A stretch of DNA of 64,000 bases from Pieris napi (Eukaryota; Arthropoda; Insecta; Lepidoptera; Pieridae): positions 496,001-560,000 of the forward strand of contig NC_062255.1 of NCBI RefSeq assembly GCF_905475465.1. Direction: 5' to 3'. The notes beneath the pieces were generated by a model. The model was given only the letters and a program-made list of their open reading frames with translations. It was not told the DNA's origin and did not search any database. This document shows positions 39,301 to 51,800 of this stretch, in pieces (position 1 is the stretch's first letter; each line of letters begins with the position of its first letter). The translations under genes and the position numbers were made by a program.

Positions 39301-42300
39301 TTGTCACAACATAACATGAAAACGGCTTGACCGAATTGTCTGATTTTTTTTTGTTGTGTTTGTAATTACCAGGAGAAGGTTCATATAAAAGAAAAAAATA
39401 AAAAAATTGCGTGGAAAATTAGAAAATTTAAGAATACTTAACCACCATACAATTCGAACTTTTTGATGTAACCTCATGGCGTTTGACATAACATTGACAG
39501 AATGCATGCTGCAAATATCATCAAAGAGGATGTAAGAAAAATGAATATCGTTTAAAATAAATGCTTCAATCGGAGTTATTATATTGATAATATAATAATA
39601 TGCGAGCCAGAAAAACAAACAAAGAATGTTGTATAACATAAAGCATTAGAATAATAAACACTTTGTTTCTGAAATATTTTTTAATTAATTATACCAATTA
39701 GAAATCAATATTCATAGTTAAGATAGGACAACGTCTGTCGGGTGCGCTAGTAATTTATAAAAAAATATCATATAGTTTAAAACTTTAATTCTATGTTTCT
39801 ACTACATTAGTGTTAATGGTAAAATCGCTATTCTTAATCCTATGATCAATGTAAGTTTGGGCCCCGGATGTAAAGTTATGATTTATAATTCTATGTGCGC
39901 AATGTGGTTACGGAAGAAATGTTTCAAAACCCTTATACCGAAAAATTTAATACAGGCACAGAAGGTTTTTAAAAATGTTTCTATCTCTCAAAATAATGAC
40001 TGGAGCAGATGCTAAGGCGAAGACCTGTGAAGAGTTGCAGTTCTATTTCTGTATTATAAGCTGCTGTCGCTGAATCCATGAATTTTTATCCCTAAATTCC
40101 AGATGCCTTCTTCTCAAAACGGCAGACCCTGAAAAGTGGGAAGGGGTCATAGCTATGGAGGCTCACAACGAATTACGCAAGTCGCGGGGTGACATATGGC
40201 CGGCAAACGAGAGGAATGTTGTCCAACGGTTGAAGAGCTGGGGTTTCGAGTTCGATGACGTGGAGATACACACTGTTTGTGGGATATTAGAGGTATTTTT
40301 TAGAAACCTTGCGTTCCCCAGTGTATAACTTATCTTTAAATGAAATCCGTTACAGCATCACCACAAAAAGAGGGGAATAATAACATCAGTTTGATATTTT
40401 TAACTTTTTTTAAGCTTTTAAGTGGCTTCAGCGTGCGACTCTCATACCTGAGGTCGTAGGTTCGATCCCCGGCGTGCACCAGTAGACTTTCTGTCTATGT
40501 GCGCATTTAACATTAGCTCGAACGGTAAAGGAAAACATCGTGAGAAACCGGCTTGCCTTAGACCCAAAAAGTTGACAGCGTGTTTCAGGCATAAGAGGCT
40601 GATCACAGCTACTTGCCTATTAGACAAATTATCCTGAAACAGATACAGAAATCTGAGGCCCAGACCTAAAAAGGTTGACGCCACTGATTTATTTTATTTT
40701 TTAGCTTGGAATAGAATGTTGGGTGCTTTAAATCATCTCAAGATATGTCAAAAAACGTTGGAGTTTGAAGTACGGCAGTCGTGGTTCGCTATTTTGGTTA
40801 CAAGATTTCATAACACAATAAAGTTGTAAAACTATAAAAGCCGACCGAAGCATAAATTTTAACAATCTCATTTGGGTTGCCCCAAATATACTTTTAAGCC
40901 ATCCACCAATCTCGTCTACAATTTAGAATTCAATTAATAATTGCAATTACAGTAAAACGTTATTTTTTAAATAATTTCAAACAAAATTATTTACATAGTG
41001 GCATATATATAACACGAGGGAAGCTTTACAGAACATCCGGCTACGACCAAATTAATGTGGGTGGAACCGCAGAGCACAGCTAGTACTATAGTGTAATGTG
41101 ACTTATGACACAGAAATATGTTTAAGGAAATGTCAAAGGAAAACATGATGAATCAAGCGACTCTTTTCATGGTTAATTTTAATCTGATTTCTTAGGTCCA
41201 TACTGGGACCATTATTTTATTATATGAGTGAATATAACCATGCACTAATCATTTACTATAGTAAATTTTTAACGAAATAACCTTAATGTACTAGTGAATG
41301 TGAAATCAAGGATTCAGTCATTCAAAAGATGGTCCGGCAACGTACCCACTGGACAAATGTGTTTGGTTTGCGGTATATGCCTATTATAAAAAATAATTTA
41401 AAAAAAATATTTCATGAAGTAAATTTTCATAATCGAAATCCACGCTTTTTTAATTTTAAACACCTCCAGGTGAACGCATTCGAAGTCGGCGGCAACGGAG
41501 CGAACGCCCGCGCGTTGTACGACGGCGCGTTCCTATTGGCCCACGACTGTACGCCGAGCACAACGCACACGGACGCAGAGCGGGTGCCCGGCAGACCTCT
41601 CACGGTCAGGGCCTCGGTGGCGCATCGGGCGGGAGACCTCGTGTCGCTCTGCTACGCTTATACCTTACAGGTGAGGTAACAAGGGTAACATTATTTACAG
41701 ATGCTCCTATCTATCTATATTGCGGTTCGTAAGTCTCACTAAAGCTCGAGAACGGCTGGACCGATTTGGCTAATTATGATCTTGTAATATTTGTGGGAGA
41801 TCAGGGAAGGTTTAAACATCAATTGAATTTTCCAATAAAACCTGTACTTAGTTCGGAAATTTAACGTCTTTTTAGAAATAAAATCAGAAAATCTTTCAGA
41901 AATATGTGTCTCATAGTATTAGTATGTACCGCCTCCGGATACCAGGTTCTCATGGTTAACATTTTCTCAAAGCAAGGGAAGAAAATCATGGAACTCCTTA
42001 TTCGTTACTCTATTAAAAGCAGTTTTCTCGTCCTCCAGGGAACCTTAAAGCGTCGTGAGCACATCCGCCTGAGCAAGTTCTTCGAATGCCACTGTAAACG
42101 TTGTTCAGACCCATCGGAGCTGGGCACCTTCGCGAGTGCCTTCCGCTGCCCCAGGTGCTCGGGCAGGATCCTCTCCACTGCACCATTGGAGCCCAAAGCC
42201 CCCTGGAGGTGCCTGGACAATGCATGCACCTACACCATGACAGCGGGGGGAGTTCAGGCTATGCTCAAAAGGTGCTTATTTTTAAGAAAAATAGTTAAAG

Positions 42301-44171
42301 TTGTTTTTTTAATATATATTAGTTTAGATTGAAAGAATCAATTTTCGCAAGTAACCTTTATTTTTGGATATTTTAACTGATAGTTAAATAACTTTATAAA
42401 AACGATCACATGATATTACCGGATTAAAATTCGTTAAATAATCAGAAATGCTATGTTCCCTTTACTTTAAAGGATTTTAACGCTAACGAATTATTATTAA
42501 CTATTAGTTAAATGTAATGTGTAACGAACGTTAAGAAAAAAGCTTGACAGCTATTTCACACAATACATTCATAGACAAGAACTGCCCATAGACTATGAGG
42601 TATAACCAAATTAACACTACTTTGGACTTGGCCTGGTCTTGACTTTATTGATGCTCTCTCTGTTCACGTACCGAACACTTCTCGTCTTCCGTCAGGTTGA
42701 CAGAAGAATTGGAGCAAATAGACGCGAATGACGTAGAAGGTTTCGAGAAGTTTCTCCACAAGTACCGCAACGTGCTGCACGACAACCACTACCTGTGCCT
42801 GTCCGCGTTGCACTCCCTGAGCCAACTCTACGGCAAAATCTCCGGCTTCATGATCCACGAGATGCCGGAGTCCCAGCTGCACAGGAAGATCGAGATCTGC
42901 CGCGACCTGATGAAGGTCTTCGACGTCATCGAACCGGGATACTCCAGGCTACGAGGTACTGCTCTAAGAACTGCTCTCTTATGTCAGAATCCATAACATT
43001 TTCAAGTGTATAGTGAAATTATATTATATTTATTTCCAACACACAAATATACAATATTCTTAACATAGTAATAATAATTAAATAATTAATAAAAATAAAA
43101 TAAAAGCAAATTAAAAAGTTTGCTCCATGGCAGTGTACCTTTAAGGCTGGCAGCATTTCCTCGCTGCAATACTTATTCGTTGAGCAAAGCCCCAGCTCGG
43201 GGGTCACCGGTACTATGTACCAGGCGCCAACTGAAATCTTTAATAAGCGCCTGTGCACTTGAACCCCAAGGCCCAAGAGTTTACTCCAAAGGGAACAAAA
43301 TAGAAGTTTGAGGAAAGACTCATATATTTGAGCCGGCCGCGCTAGTTGCGATCCTCCGAGGGAATTGAGACGGGGATAACGTCCACACAAGTCATATCTA
43401 TATATATATCCCGTACCAAAAGCCGTCCTATGTAATAAACAACATATCGGTTTCTTTATTATTACTTTCCAATTAAACTGGTGTCAAACACACTGACTGA
43501 CATGTCCCACTTTGTACGAAGGTATACGATGTATATTTTTTTATTTTTTCATAAAGATATATAAGTCGTATTTCTCTGTTTCTTATACTCTCAGGTATAA
43601 CATTGTACGAACTTCACGCACCTCTGATGGTGCTCACCACGAGGGACTTCGAGAGGAAAGCCATCACCAAAGAGAATCTCAGGACCAGATTAAAAGAGGT
43701 AAGGAGAGAGATCGTAAACCGGTGGGGCTACGATCCTTAAAAGCTTTGCTTTTTAGGTTTTAAATATGCCGGTTTTCTCACGGCGTCTTAAATGCAAAGG
43801 GAAATTCATCGGCCCGGGATTCGAACCTACGACCACAGGGATGGGATATCACGCTTAAAATGAAATATTTTGCTTAGCAACAAGCGATCTGTTGTAAAAA
43901 CATTGCCAAGTATTGTTTTTGATGATTAAAAAACATATAAAAATAAAGAAATATTGTTGGTAGGTTCGGCTTATAACCAATTTTTAAATTATAGAAGTGG
44001 ACACAAAAATAGTTCTTATGTTAATTTCAGATCGTGAGTTATTTAACGGAATCTGCCCTAATCCTCGACTTCGAGCCGAAACAGTCCCCCGAGGGGCTCA
44101 TGGCAACAGCCGCGAGGGACGCTCTGGATAAGATCAAGACTTGGGAACAAATTATTGGGAAAATATCATAA
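31792..44171 (+). CDS. SmydA/msta-like SET-domain protein lacking the MYND finger
   Basis: Eleven coding exons: 31792-31818, 38170-38327, 38597-38734, 39053-39214, 40103-40292, 41470-41670, 42039-42271, 42696-42955, 43595-43698, 44031-44171 plus the 5' non-coding part from 31778, giving about 537 residues. The first coding exon encodes only MNKKSHKKK and the next a Lys/Glu-rich stretch. The N-terminal MYND zinc finger of the family is therefore absent. The SET core starts at YVVASRDIKPGEVIVEAPAL. A Cys-rich insert follows (CSGCGLICLGCY, CTGCDWPLCSKSC), then LAHDCTPS where active SETs have an NHSC-type motif, and the post-SET FFECHCKRCSDP. The exon ending at 39214 needs a GC donor (GAG/GCAGGT): the GT four bases later shifts frame into a stop. 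ATTAAA lies just after the stop. Its tandem paralogue starts 1.7 kb downstream. Confidence 0.85.
32514..32826. mobile_element. Tc1/mariner-like MITE, copy 1 (313 bp)
   Basis: Inverted ends of about 40 bp (CAGGCCATCCCGAAGTTATG / CCATAACTTTGGGACGCCCTG) are flanked by TA. The interior is shared with the copy at 44476-44836, in opposite orientation. It holds a tRNA T-arm-like stretch GGTTCGATTCCCAGACGAG. Confidence 0.75.
33398..33530 (-). repeat. LINE 3' end fragment
   Basis: CTCACCTGATGTTAAGTGAT to AAGAATTGGTACCCTCTCTTC repeat the family 3' end, less than 100 bp from the unknown minus-strand exon. Confidence 0.7.
34780..34925 (+). repeat. Possible LINE 3' tail
   Basis: ATAGGTAACATTTACATAAAC, TTATGAACGTCAAAATACAT and AGAGAAGAACTGGCAATAAACTC resemble a tail common in lepidopteran LINEs. 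No coding part is present. Confidence 0.35.
35595..35965 (-). pseudogene. LINE reverse-transcriptase 3' fragment
   Basis: The longest minus-strand LINE copy: the 3' end, the WNQLPTE region with frameshifts, and the more 5' block GCAGACCCCACATCGCTGCG. It lies in intron 1 of the first SmydA gene. Confidence 0.7.
36854..37291 (-). mobile_element. Mariner element, internally deleted (438 bp)
   Basis: Ends TTAGGTCCTTACATATG and (reversed) TACGGTCCTTACAGATG are flanked by TA. On the minus strand it keeps a piece of the mariner transposase C-terminus (QRLRECIDSDGIYLD). Frames are broken, so it is inactive. Confidence 0.75.
39268..39754 (+). repeat. Helitron-like non-autonomous repeat
   Basis: CTATATATATAAAAATGAAACC, GAAAACGGCTTGACCGAATTG and the end GGGTGCGCTAGT fit the same class as 20617-20836. 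It lies in intron 4 of the first SmydA gene. Confidence 0.45.
40415..40700 (+). repeat. tRNA-derived SINE, nearly full length
   Basis: The best copy in the window: a head with B box GTAGGTTCGATCCCC, body ATCGTGAGAAACCGGCTTGC, tail AAATCTGAGGCCCAGACC and AAAAAGGTTGACGCCACTGA. It lies in intron 5 of the first SmydA gene. Confidence 0.8.
41703..41865 (+). repeat. Helitron-like repeat, 5' part
   Basis: CTATCTATATTGCGGTTCG and GAGAACGGCTGGACCGATTTGG resemble the other Helitron-like repeats. A separate 3' terminus (GGTGGAACCGCAGAGCACAG then CTAGT) is at 41067-41095. Confidence 0.4.
43119..43425. repeat. Dispersed repeat, uninterrupted copy
   Basis: About 300 bp are shared with 46458-46725/47157-47225: CAGTGT-CCTTTA, GCTGGCAGCATTTCCTC, GGGGTCACCGGTACTAT, ACCAGGCGCCAA and GAGACGGGG. 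It has no clear coding content and its type is unknown. It lies in intron 8 of the first SmydA gene. Confidence 0.7.
43762..43860 (-). repeat. tRNA-derived SINE head fragment
   Basis: It has the reversed B box region (GGGATTCGAACCTACGACC) and CCGGTTTTCTCACGG, in intron 9 of the first SmydA gene. Confidence 0.6.
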
Positions 44172-44475
44172 TATTAAATTACATGTGTATTTTATTTTAA
44201 TATTATCGCCAGGACAACAGTCAGAAAGACAAAAAAATTAAATCAGTTATTTCAATACATCTTTAATGCAGAAAAAAAATTTTGAGACCATAATTAAACT
44301 AGTTACAGTCAAATAGGAATTTAAAGATTGTTTTTAATTTAAACAAAACACTGTTCTAATCTAAATTAATTATCTGTGGTGGACTTTAGCTTGCTTCATT
44401 TCCACACTATACGGTATGTTGTAAATGATGTTTGCAAATAAATAGTTCCCGAATTATTGGCGTATATAATATATA

Positions 44476-44836
44476 CGGGGCGTCCCAAGACTATGGAACA
44501 TCAAGGGAAAAGTACCTTAAATATCGTAGATAGGATATTTTGGTGAAAGAAGACTTTATTTTATCTTGGAAAGTAAGTATTACTGCATTCAATGATTTTC
44601 AAAAATTACCTGTCTCGTCTGGGAATCGAACCGACTCAAATGTAAAAAACTTTTTTTTATGTTAATTAAGAGAAAAACAAAATAATAATTCTTCTTAAGT
44701 AACATGTAATTTTTAAAGAAAGGAATAACGTAAAATGTTTGCGTCAAATTTCAATAATTGTGTTTGGTCGTAAGAAAGCCCCCAAATATTTGAGGTACTT
44801 TTCCCTTCATATCCCATAGCGTCTTGGGACGCCCTG
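44476..44836. mobile_element. Tc1/mariner-like MITE, copy 2 (361 bp)
   Basis: Same family as 32514-32826: ends CGGGGCGTCCCAAGACTATG / GTCTTGGGACGCCCTG, TA flanks, and a shared interior (TTAAATATCGTAGATAGG near the left end; the T-arm-like motif reversed near 44622). It lies 300 bp after the first SmydA gene. Confidence 0.75.
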
Positions 44837-45459
44837 TACACATTTATTTTCTACTTACACCTTCAATTTTTTTCATTTCTATCGAATTAGTGTGAAACTG
44901 TAATAGAAAATAAGTTTAAAATAAAATAAATGCTTCAAAAGCTTAACATATTCTTGAAGTTATCGTGATGTAAGTCGGAACTATTTGTAAAATCGATTTA
45001 TATTTATGTGTAAAAAATAATAATCATATACTCAAATACTCAATGGACTTCTAAGGTATATTCTGTATACAGTCTGTATACCAAAGCTTATAAAAAAAAT
45101 ACAAAATATATAAAATATTTATTTTTTCTTTCCTTTTGTGTATCAAATCTCGATATTGTCTTAAATTATTTTTTCTTGTTATTTTCGTGACCTTCCTGGA
45201 TGTTGTTAATGTTGTGTTTGTACCTAATTATGATGCATTAAAATGTAAAATATAATAATTCTTTAAAAAGATGAGGTATATTTTTTGAACAATATATACT
45301 TTTCTGTACTTTTAACTAATAAATATACTTTGAGATATAATATGTTTTTTACTATCCCAATTAAAACCTTGTAAAATGTCATTGATCAGGATTTCAAGTT
45401 TTCACGTACAATCGTTTAGTATTAAGATTCCTGCATAGTACTATAATTACTTGTTCCGC

Positions 45460-45609
45460 CGTAAATTCAATGCGCGTCGAGTTTCAGGCGCAGTTATTTT
45501 TATACCAGAAGCATGCGCACGCGCAACGTGCCAGTATTCATTTGATAGTATTTATTTGCGGGTTATATTGTTGCTTTACAGTGAAAAGTGTGTTAACACC
45601 ATAAATCAG
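45460..45609 (+). promoter_or_regulatory. Probable promoter and 5' non-coding exon of the second SmydA gene
   Basis: A locally GC-richer stretch with GCGCGTCG and CATGCGCACGCGCAACG lies just upstream of a leader ending at donor AAATCAG/GTAAAA (45609). The coding exon opens with an acceptor (GCATTGCAG) two bases before the ATG at 45883, so a spliced non-coding exon is required and this one fits. The transcription start was not fixed. Confidence 0.4.
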
Positions 45610-45882
45610 GTAAAATTAGTAAATTAAATTAATAGCTAGAAGTCCAGCGAACAGTTTTAAGGAAAAAATATGCGGAAAGTCGTGTAGAAATCTTTTTCTA
45701 GTTTGTCTACACTCTACAGTTATTTAAAATACACATATATTTTAAAATAAAAATATCCCAATATAGTGTAAAAAGGATAAATTCTTATACCATAGCTCAC
45801 GAATCGTGGAGTTATGTGAAAAATTCTGTAGATTTTCGTAAAAGAAGTGTAAAATCGTATCCCGTTTCGTTGCATTGCAGTA

Positions 45883-48800
45883 ATGACACAGATCGGAAGC
45901 TGCGCTATCTGCTTAGCTCCGGCTGAGCAAAAATGTGCAAACTGTCAGTGGGTACATTACTGCTCAAGAGATCATCAGAAGCAGCATTGGAAGACACATA
46001 AACAGTATTGCACCCCCGCAAGGGTGAAGACAGATGAGAAGTATGGAAGATATTTGGAAGCTACGCGACAAATCAAGCCAGGAGATGTAATTTTGAAGGA
46101 ATCTCCCCTTATATCTGGCCCTGCTCAGGTTCGGCTGATTTTCTATAATTATTATTATATTTTTAATTATTATTATATTAATACGGATTTGTGTAACTTT
46201 AATACGGTAAAGGTAACAACACCTGTTTATAGATCTTACTGCCCAACTCTGAGTCGTACATGCAATTATACTAAGTAATTATATAAGTAATCACGATTTA
46301 TTAATAAATAGGTTAGTAAACACTGTTTAGCGTCCAATTGGATCTGTGGTATTCATTTATAAATTGGATACTATTTAAACAATTTTTATTTAGAAATTTA
46401 ATTAATAAAATATAACGTATTTACAATTTTCTTAACCTATATTATTATAATAAAGTAGTTTCCTCCCGGTGGCAGTGTTCCTTTACCGCTGGCAGCATTT
46501 CCTCCCTGTATTGCGATACTTATTCATTGAGCCAGGAAAGTACCAGCTCTGGGGTCACCGGTACTATCTACCAGGCGCCAATTTAAATATTTCATTAGCG
46601 CCTGCGCACTTGTACTTAAGTATCTACTCCAAAGGAAACAAAATTGAACTTGGAGGAAAGACTCTTATATTTGAGATGTCTATAATTTCCCGCCTGCTCT
46701 GCGGCCGCCCCAGCTTTTTTGCTTAGGGGGCGTCCATAAACTACGTGAGGTGTTTAAGGGGGGGAGGGGGTCGAGTCAAATCTCATTTAATCTTACGATG
46801 GAGAGAGGGGGGGTCTTGGCAAATATCACGCAATTTTTTTTTTTGATTGAAAAAAAATTAGGAAAACGGTTGACCCTACAGGCCATCTCTCCAACTTCCT
46901 GCTAACTCCATACCTAAACTCTCAACATTTTACTTATTTTGTTTTAGTCGTAAATAAAAGCACGAAGCAAATTTTTTTTCTTTTTACAATAACAATCCAA
47001 CGCGTTTACGTAAGAAACCTAAATTTTGAAAAATCTCACGTGAGATTGGGGGATGGGGGAGGGGGTTGAATAAAATCTCACGACATCTCACCAGGGGGGG
47101 AGGGAGGTACAGAAAATTCAAAAAAACACCTCACGTAATTTATGGACGCCCCCTTATCAGAGGGAGGTGAGACGGGGCAAACGTGGCACAAGTAGCATCC
47201 CATACCAAAGTCCGTCCGGCTGCTTGCCATCGTCTCTAGCGATGCCATAATCAATTTACTAATGGTTTAAATTTTATTGATTTCACAATATTATGTATCT
47301 ATCATTTTAATTATAGGTAACACCGCCCGTGTGCCTTGGTTGCTATAAGATGCTAGAAGAAGATAAAACAGTGCCATGCGATAAGTGTGGATGGCCCATG
47401 TGCAGCACAGAATGTTCAGAAAGAGATGTCCATAGGCCAGAGTGTTTCTACACGCAAAATAGAGGGGAAAAGGTAAGGTAACAAGATAATTCACTTTTAT
47501 TTTAATTACTCTTATGTAAAACTATTAAAAAAAAGCGCCTTGATGAAGTGCAAGGCAATCTTTTGATTAATTATATACGTTTTCATAATAGATACATTAT
47601 GAAAATACACACAGATAGATATTAATTTCTAATTATTTATACGCAAATATCAATCCCATGCACCAGGTCAAAATATCAACTTACGGCGTCCCACATCCAA
47701 ACTACCAATGCATTACAGTACTCCGTTGTCTTTACCAACGTGACCATGATCAGAAGCTGTGGTCAAAGCTCCAAGCTCTCCAATCACATTGTGAAGACAG
47801 AAAGGATACAGACAAGTGGAACAATGATAGGAAGATGATTTTAGAGTTTATCTGGAAATTCTTTAAATTGGAGACGACATTTAGTGAGGAAGAGATCATG
47901 AAGTGTTGTGGGATTATACAGGTATGCGTATGAAAATTATTATGGTATTACATTATCAAGCAATAATCATACATATTATGGTAGTGGGCTGATCAGTTTT
48001 ATAGAAATATAATCCGCTGTTTTGCTGGAATTTCTGTTTTGCTAAAGAAAAACCAAAAATTAGTAGTATTTTTAGTTTAGTATACTTGCATATTGTGGTA
48101 AATAAAGTTATGATTTTTGTTCGTTACATATTTAAAAGATGGAGTAATAGGATAGTAATAGGATTATTGGAAGCAAGTAAAATAATTATTTGGTTAACTC
48201 AGATAAATGGACACGAGGTTCCCCTTCTTGAGCCGGAGTACGTGGCTGTGTTCGATAGGATATCAATGGTGGAGCATAACTGTCGGGCCAACTGCAACAA
48301 AAGCTTTACATCCGAAGGAGATATTGTAAGTCAATTATAATCATAATTGTTTCCTCGGGAACAGATCGAGTGTTTGACAATACCTCTTGAACTTATGGAG
48401 ATGGAATAATTATACTGTTTAATAAATATAAAGGTTTTTCATTCTTTATTGTGAAATTAACGACCAAATCATATTAGGCCCTTACATATGAAATTGGCGT
48501 TTTGTATGGTAGGACCAAAAAGTACATTTTTTTTAAAATAATATATTTAATTAATCAAAGTATGTAAAAAAAACATTCGGATTGAAATCAATAAAATCTT
48601 TGTAGGCGGTTTCGACTGCCCCATCAGAGTTGTATATTTGCTTTGCAAAAAGTTCAAATTTCTAAAAAAATGGTAATCTGTTGGAGCAAGGTCCGGGGAG
48701 CACGGTGGATTAGACATTCCAATTAAAAAAAAACGACATATGTAAAGCCCTAATATCAATCCGACATTTTGATTAACTATATCATCAACGATAGCTATAT

Positions 48801-51800
48801 ATGAATAAAATAAACTAAACTAAAATAACATAAAATAAACTATGTCTTCCAGATTCTATGTGCAGGGTCTCCCTTATCACCCGGTACACATATATCAGTG
48901 TGTTACACAGACCCCTTGTGGGGAACAGAGGCAAGGCGTCATCACTTAGCTGACTCTAAGTTCTTCGAATGCACCTGCGAGAGGTGTTCCGATGTCACAG
49001 AGTTTGGAACTATGTACAGCGCTGTTAAGTGCAAGAAGAAGTAAGCTGTTTTATTTAAAATGTTTACTTGATTGATTGACTTGATGACAGAGTAGTGTTG
49101 TAGTAGTGGCTTCAGCGTGAGACTCTCATCCACCAATTGACTTTCTTTCTATGTATATTTACTATTCGAACGGTGAAGGAAAAGTAAAAATTCGACGGTA
49201 GGCACAGGAGGCCTATCACCTACTTGCCAATAGGCATAAGATGAACTAATTATCATTAAACAGATATCGAAATCTGAGGCCTAGACGTAAAAAGGTTGTA
49301 GTGCCACTGATTGATTTATTTATTTTTTTATATAAAGAAAGGGTGTGACCTTCAATGCGTGATGGCTTTTATCTTTACACATAAAACAAATACAATTAAG
49401 ATAAATCTTTTCCAAATAATAAACACGACTCGCTTTAAGCATCTTTTTTTTCTTTATTTCAGGAACTGCAAAGGCTACCTCTTACCAGAAACATTCGTCC
49501 TTCCCATTCTACACAAGACGACATCCCCGGACCCAAAGTCGCGTGGTTTGGACAATAAATTCTGGAAATGCCCGGTCTGTGAGGACGGGGTCTCAGACGC
49601 CATCATACAACAGCTTTTGCAAGACATTGGCAAAGAGCTGAGCGCTCTGCCCAAAGAAGACCCTGATGCTTGCGAGAGGTAACACAGCTTTTACAAAACT
49701 GTCATTGGATCAAATATAAATCTAAGAATCTTTTAATATTACAGTGTTTCTTAATATTGTTACGAGCTAGGGGGATCGGATAGAAACGCCGTAAATCTCT
49801 TCAAGGGTTTATTTCTAAATAAATCTACGAGGAATTTGTAAACACTAAAAACTGGAAATTACGCACAATAATTCACTAAGTACACACACAAAATACTTTC
49901 TCTAATTACACGCACTTCACACAGTACTTGTATTCACTTGTATTCGCTTGTCTTCGCACTTTGTCACTCCGGTGTTTATCGCTTGGTATCGCATTCAAAA
50001 CTGAACTAACTGGTCGCGTTTCGGCTCGCTTATATATCCCTGGGAGCGATGTTCGAGAACTCTCTAGGCGGCAGCGCAACTGAGTAGCGATCGCACAATT
50101 CTAGAACGTGCGTACTAGCTATCTCTTTCGCACATTGCTCCGTCCTTGTCGTACGGCGTTCTAGAGTGCTCGGTCTAGCTTCGAGAAGGTTCCGATCTTC
50201 CCTCTCTCTCGCGCATCATTCCGTCCTTGTCTCACACCTAGGAAATTCGTTCTAGAACATTCCTTCATCAAAGGGGTATAACCAGGCCTGAAAACGCCTG
50301 AAAACGGGTTTCCTGAATAGTTTACCAATCGACTACACGTGTTCTGAAACGGCCTGAAAAAATGTTTCAGCCTCCTGAAAACTAGGGTAACATTATGTAA
50401 ATCACGATTTTCTAATATGTGATTGACCCTCTCCTGAAACGGTCAGAAATCACATTTCAGCCTGCTGAAAAGTTCTCTAAGTAGTGGAAAAATCAAGAAA
50501 CATTGCAGTCGACCCGTCTTCGTAACACTACCCCCTCCTTAGACATGCTCGTCCCGAGCATCATTACTTCCTTTATAGGGAGCCAATCGATTTATGTGAA
50601 CGACTTTCGGTTTGCTTCTTAAACTACTCATTTTCTTTATCCGGTAAGTAACGTCATTAATCTTCGTGACTATCGTGTATGGACCGTCCCAGTCAGCTTG
50701 AAGCTTTGGTGATTTGCCTTTGCGTTTTGTTGGGTTATGGAGCCATACTTGCGAGCCTTCTTTAAATTCTATGTGATTCGTCTTTCTGTCATACCTAATC
50801 TTCGTAGTCTCACTTATTTTGCTTTGTGATGCTCGTACGTGTTCATGGATTTCATGCAGTTTATTACGCAAATCCGCAGCATATTCTGTAACACTCTCCG
50901 GGGTGTCAGGTGGTCGTCCCGTTACAATGTCTGCTGGTAATCTAAGTTGTCTCCCAAACATGGCTAAAGCAGGTGTAACATTCGTGGTTTCATGAACCGC
51001 AGACCGGTATGACATTAAAAATAATGGAATATACTTGTCCCAGTCTTTTTGATGGCTGTCCACCAGTTTTGCCAAGTGCCTTTCCAAGGTTTGATTAAAG
51101 CGTTCCACCATTCCATCTGACTGTGGGTGATATGGAGTAGTCCGCGTCTTATGAATTCCCATTAATCTGCATACTTCTTGGAACAGTAAAGACTCAAAAT
51201 TTCTTCCCTGATCACTGTGCATTTCCAAGGGTACTCCAAATCTAGAGAATACGTCATTTACAAGTATCTCGGCTACTGTAGCTGCTTCTTGATTGGGAAT
51301 AGCGAACACTTCAGGCCACTTTGTAAAATAATCCATAACAACCATGATGTACTTATTTCCTCTTTCTGTTAACGGAAATGGTCCGGCTATGTCAACTGCT
51401 ATCCTCTCCCATGGAGCTCCGACATTGTATTGCTTCATAGTCGCTCTGGTTCTCGTCTGTGGGCCTTTAACAGCTGCACAAGCTTTACATTTCCGAATCC
51501 AGTCTTCTACATCTTCGCGGCAATGTATCCAATAAAATCTCTCTTTAATTTTTAGAAGAGTCCTTTTTACTCCTAAGTGTCCGCCTGATGAGCCATCATG
51601 AAACATTTCTAAGATATCGCGAACCTTGGATCTTGGCACCACTAACTGTAGATGAGATGCATCCCCTCGAGTGTTTTCCCATTTGCGACATAACACTCCA
51701 TTATGAAGAACTAAGCTATCCCATTGAGCCCAGTAACTCTTGGTCGTGGTGCTAGTAGATGCAACATCATTCCACCGCGGCTTGATAGCTGAAGATTTCA

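Noticed and set aside
40440..40480. tRNA-like B-box sequences that could be tRNA genes
   Set aside because: All occur at the heads of SINE copies with shared bodies and lack a complete cloverleaf; none looks like a functional tRNA.
42005..42229. Minus-strand frames opposite the post-SET exon
   Set aside because: They are shadows of a GC-rich real exon (42039-42271) and have no splice support.
50528..50541. Space for an env gene between pol and the 3' LTR
   Set aside because: The pol stop overlaps the polypurine tract, leaving 11 bp; there is no env.
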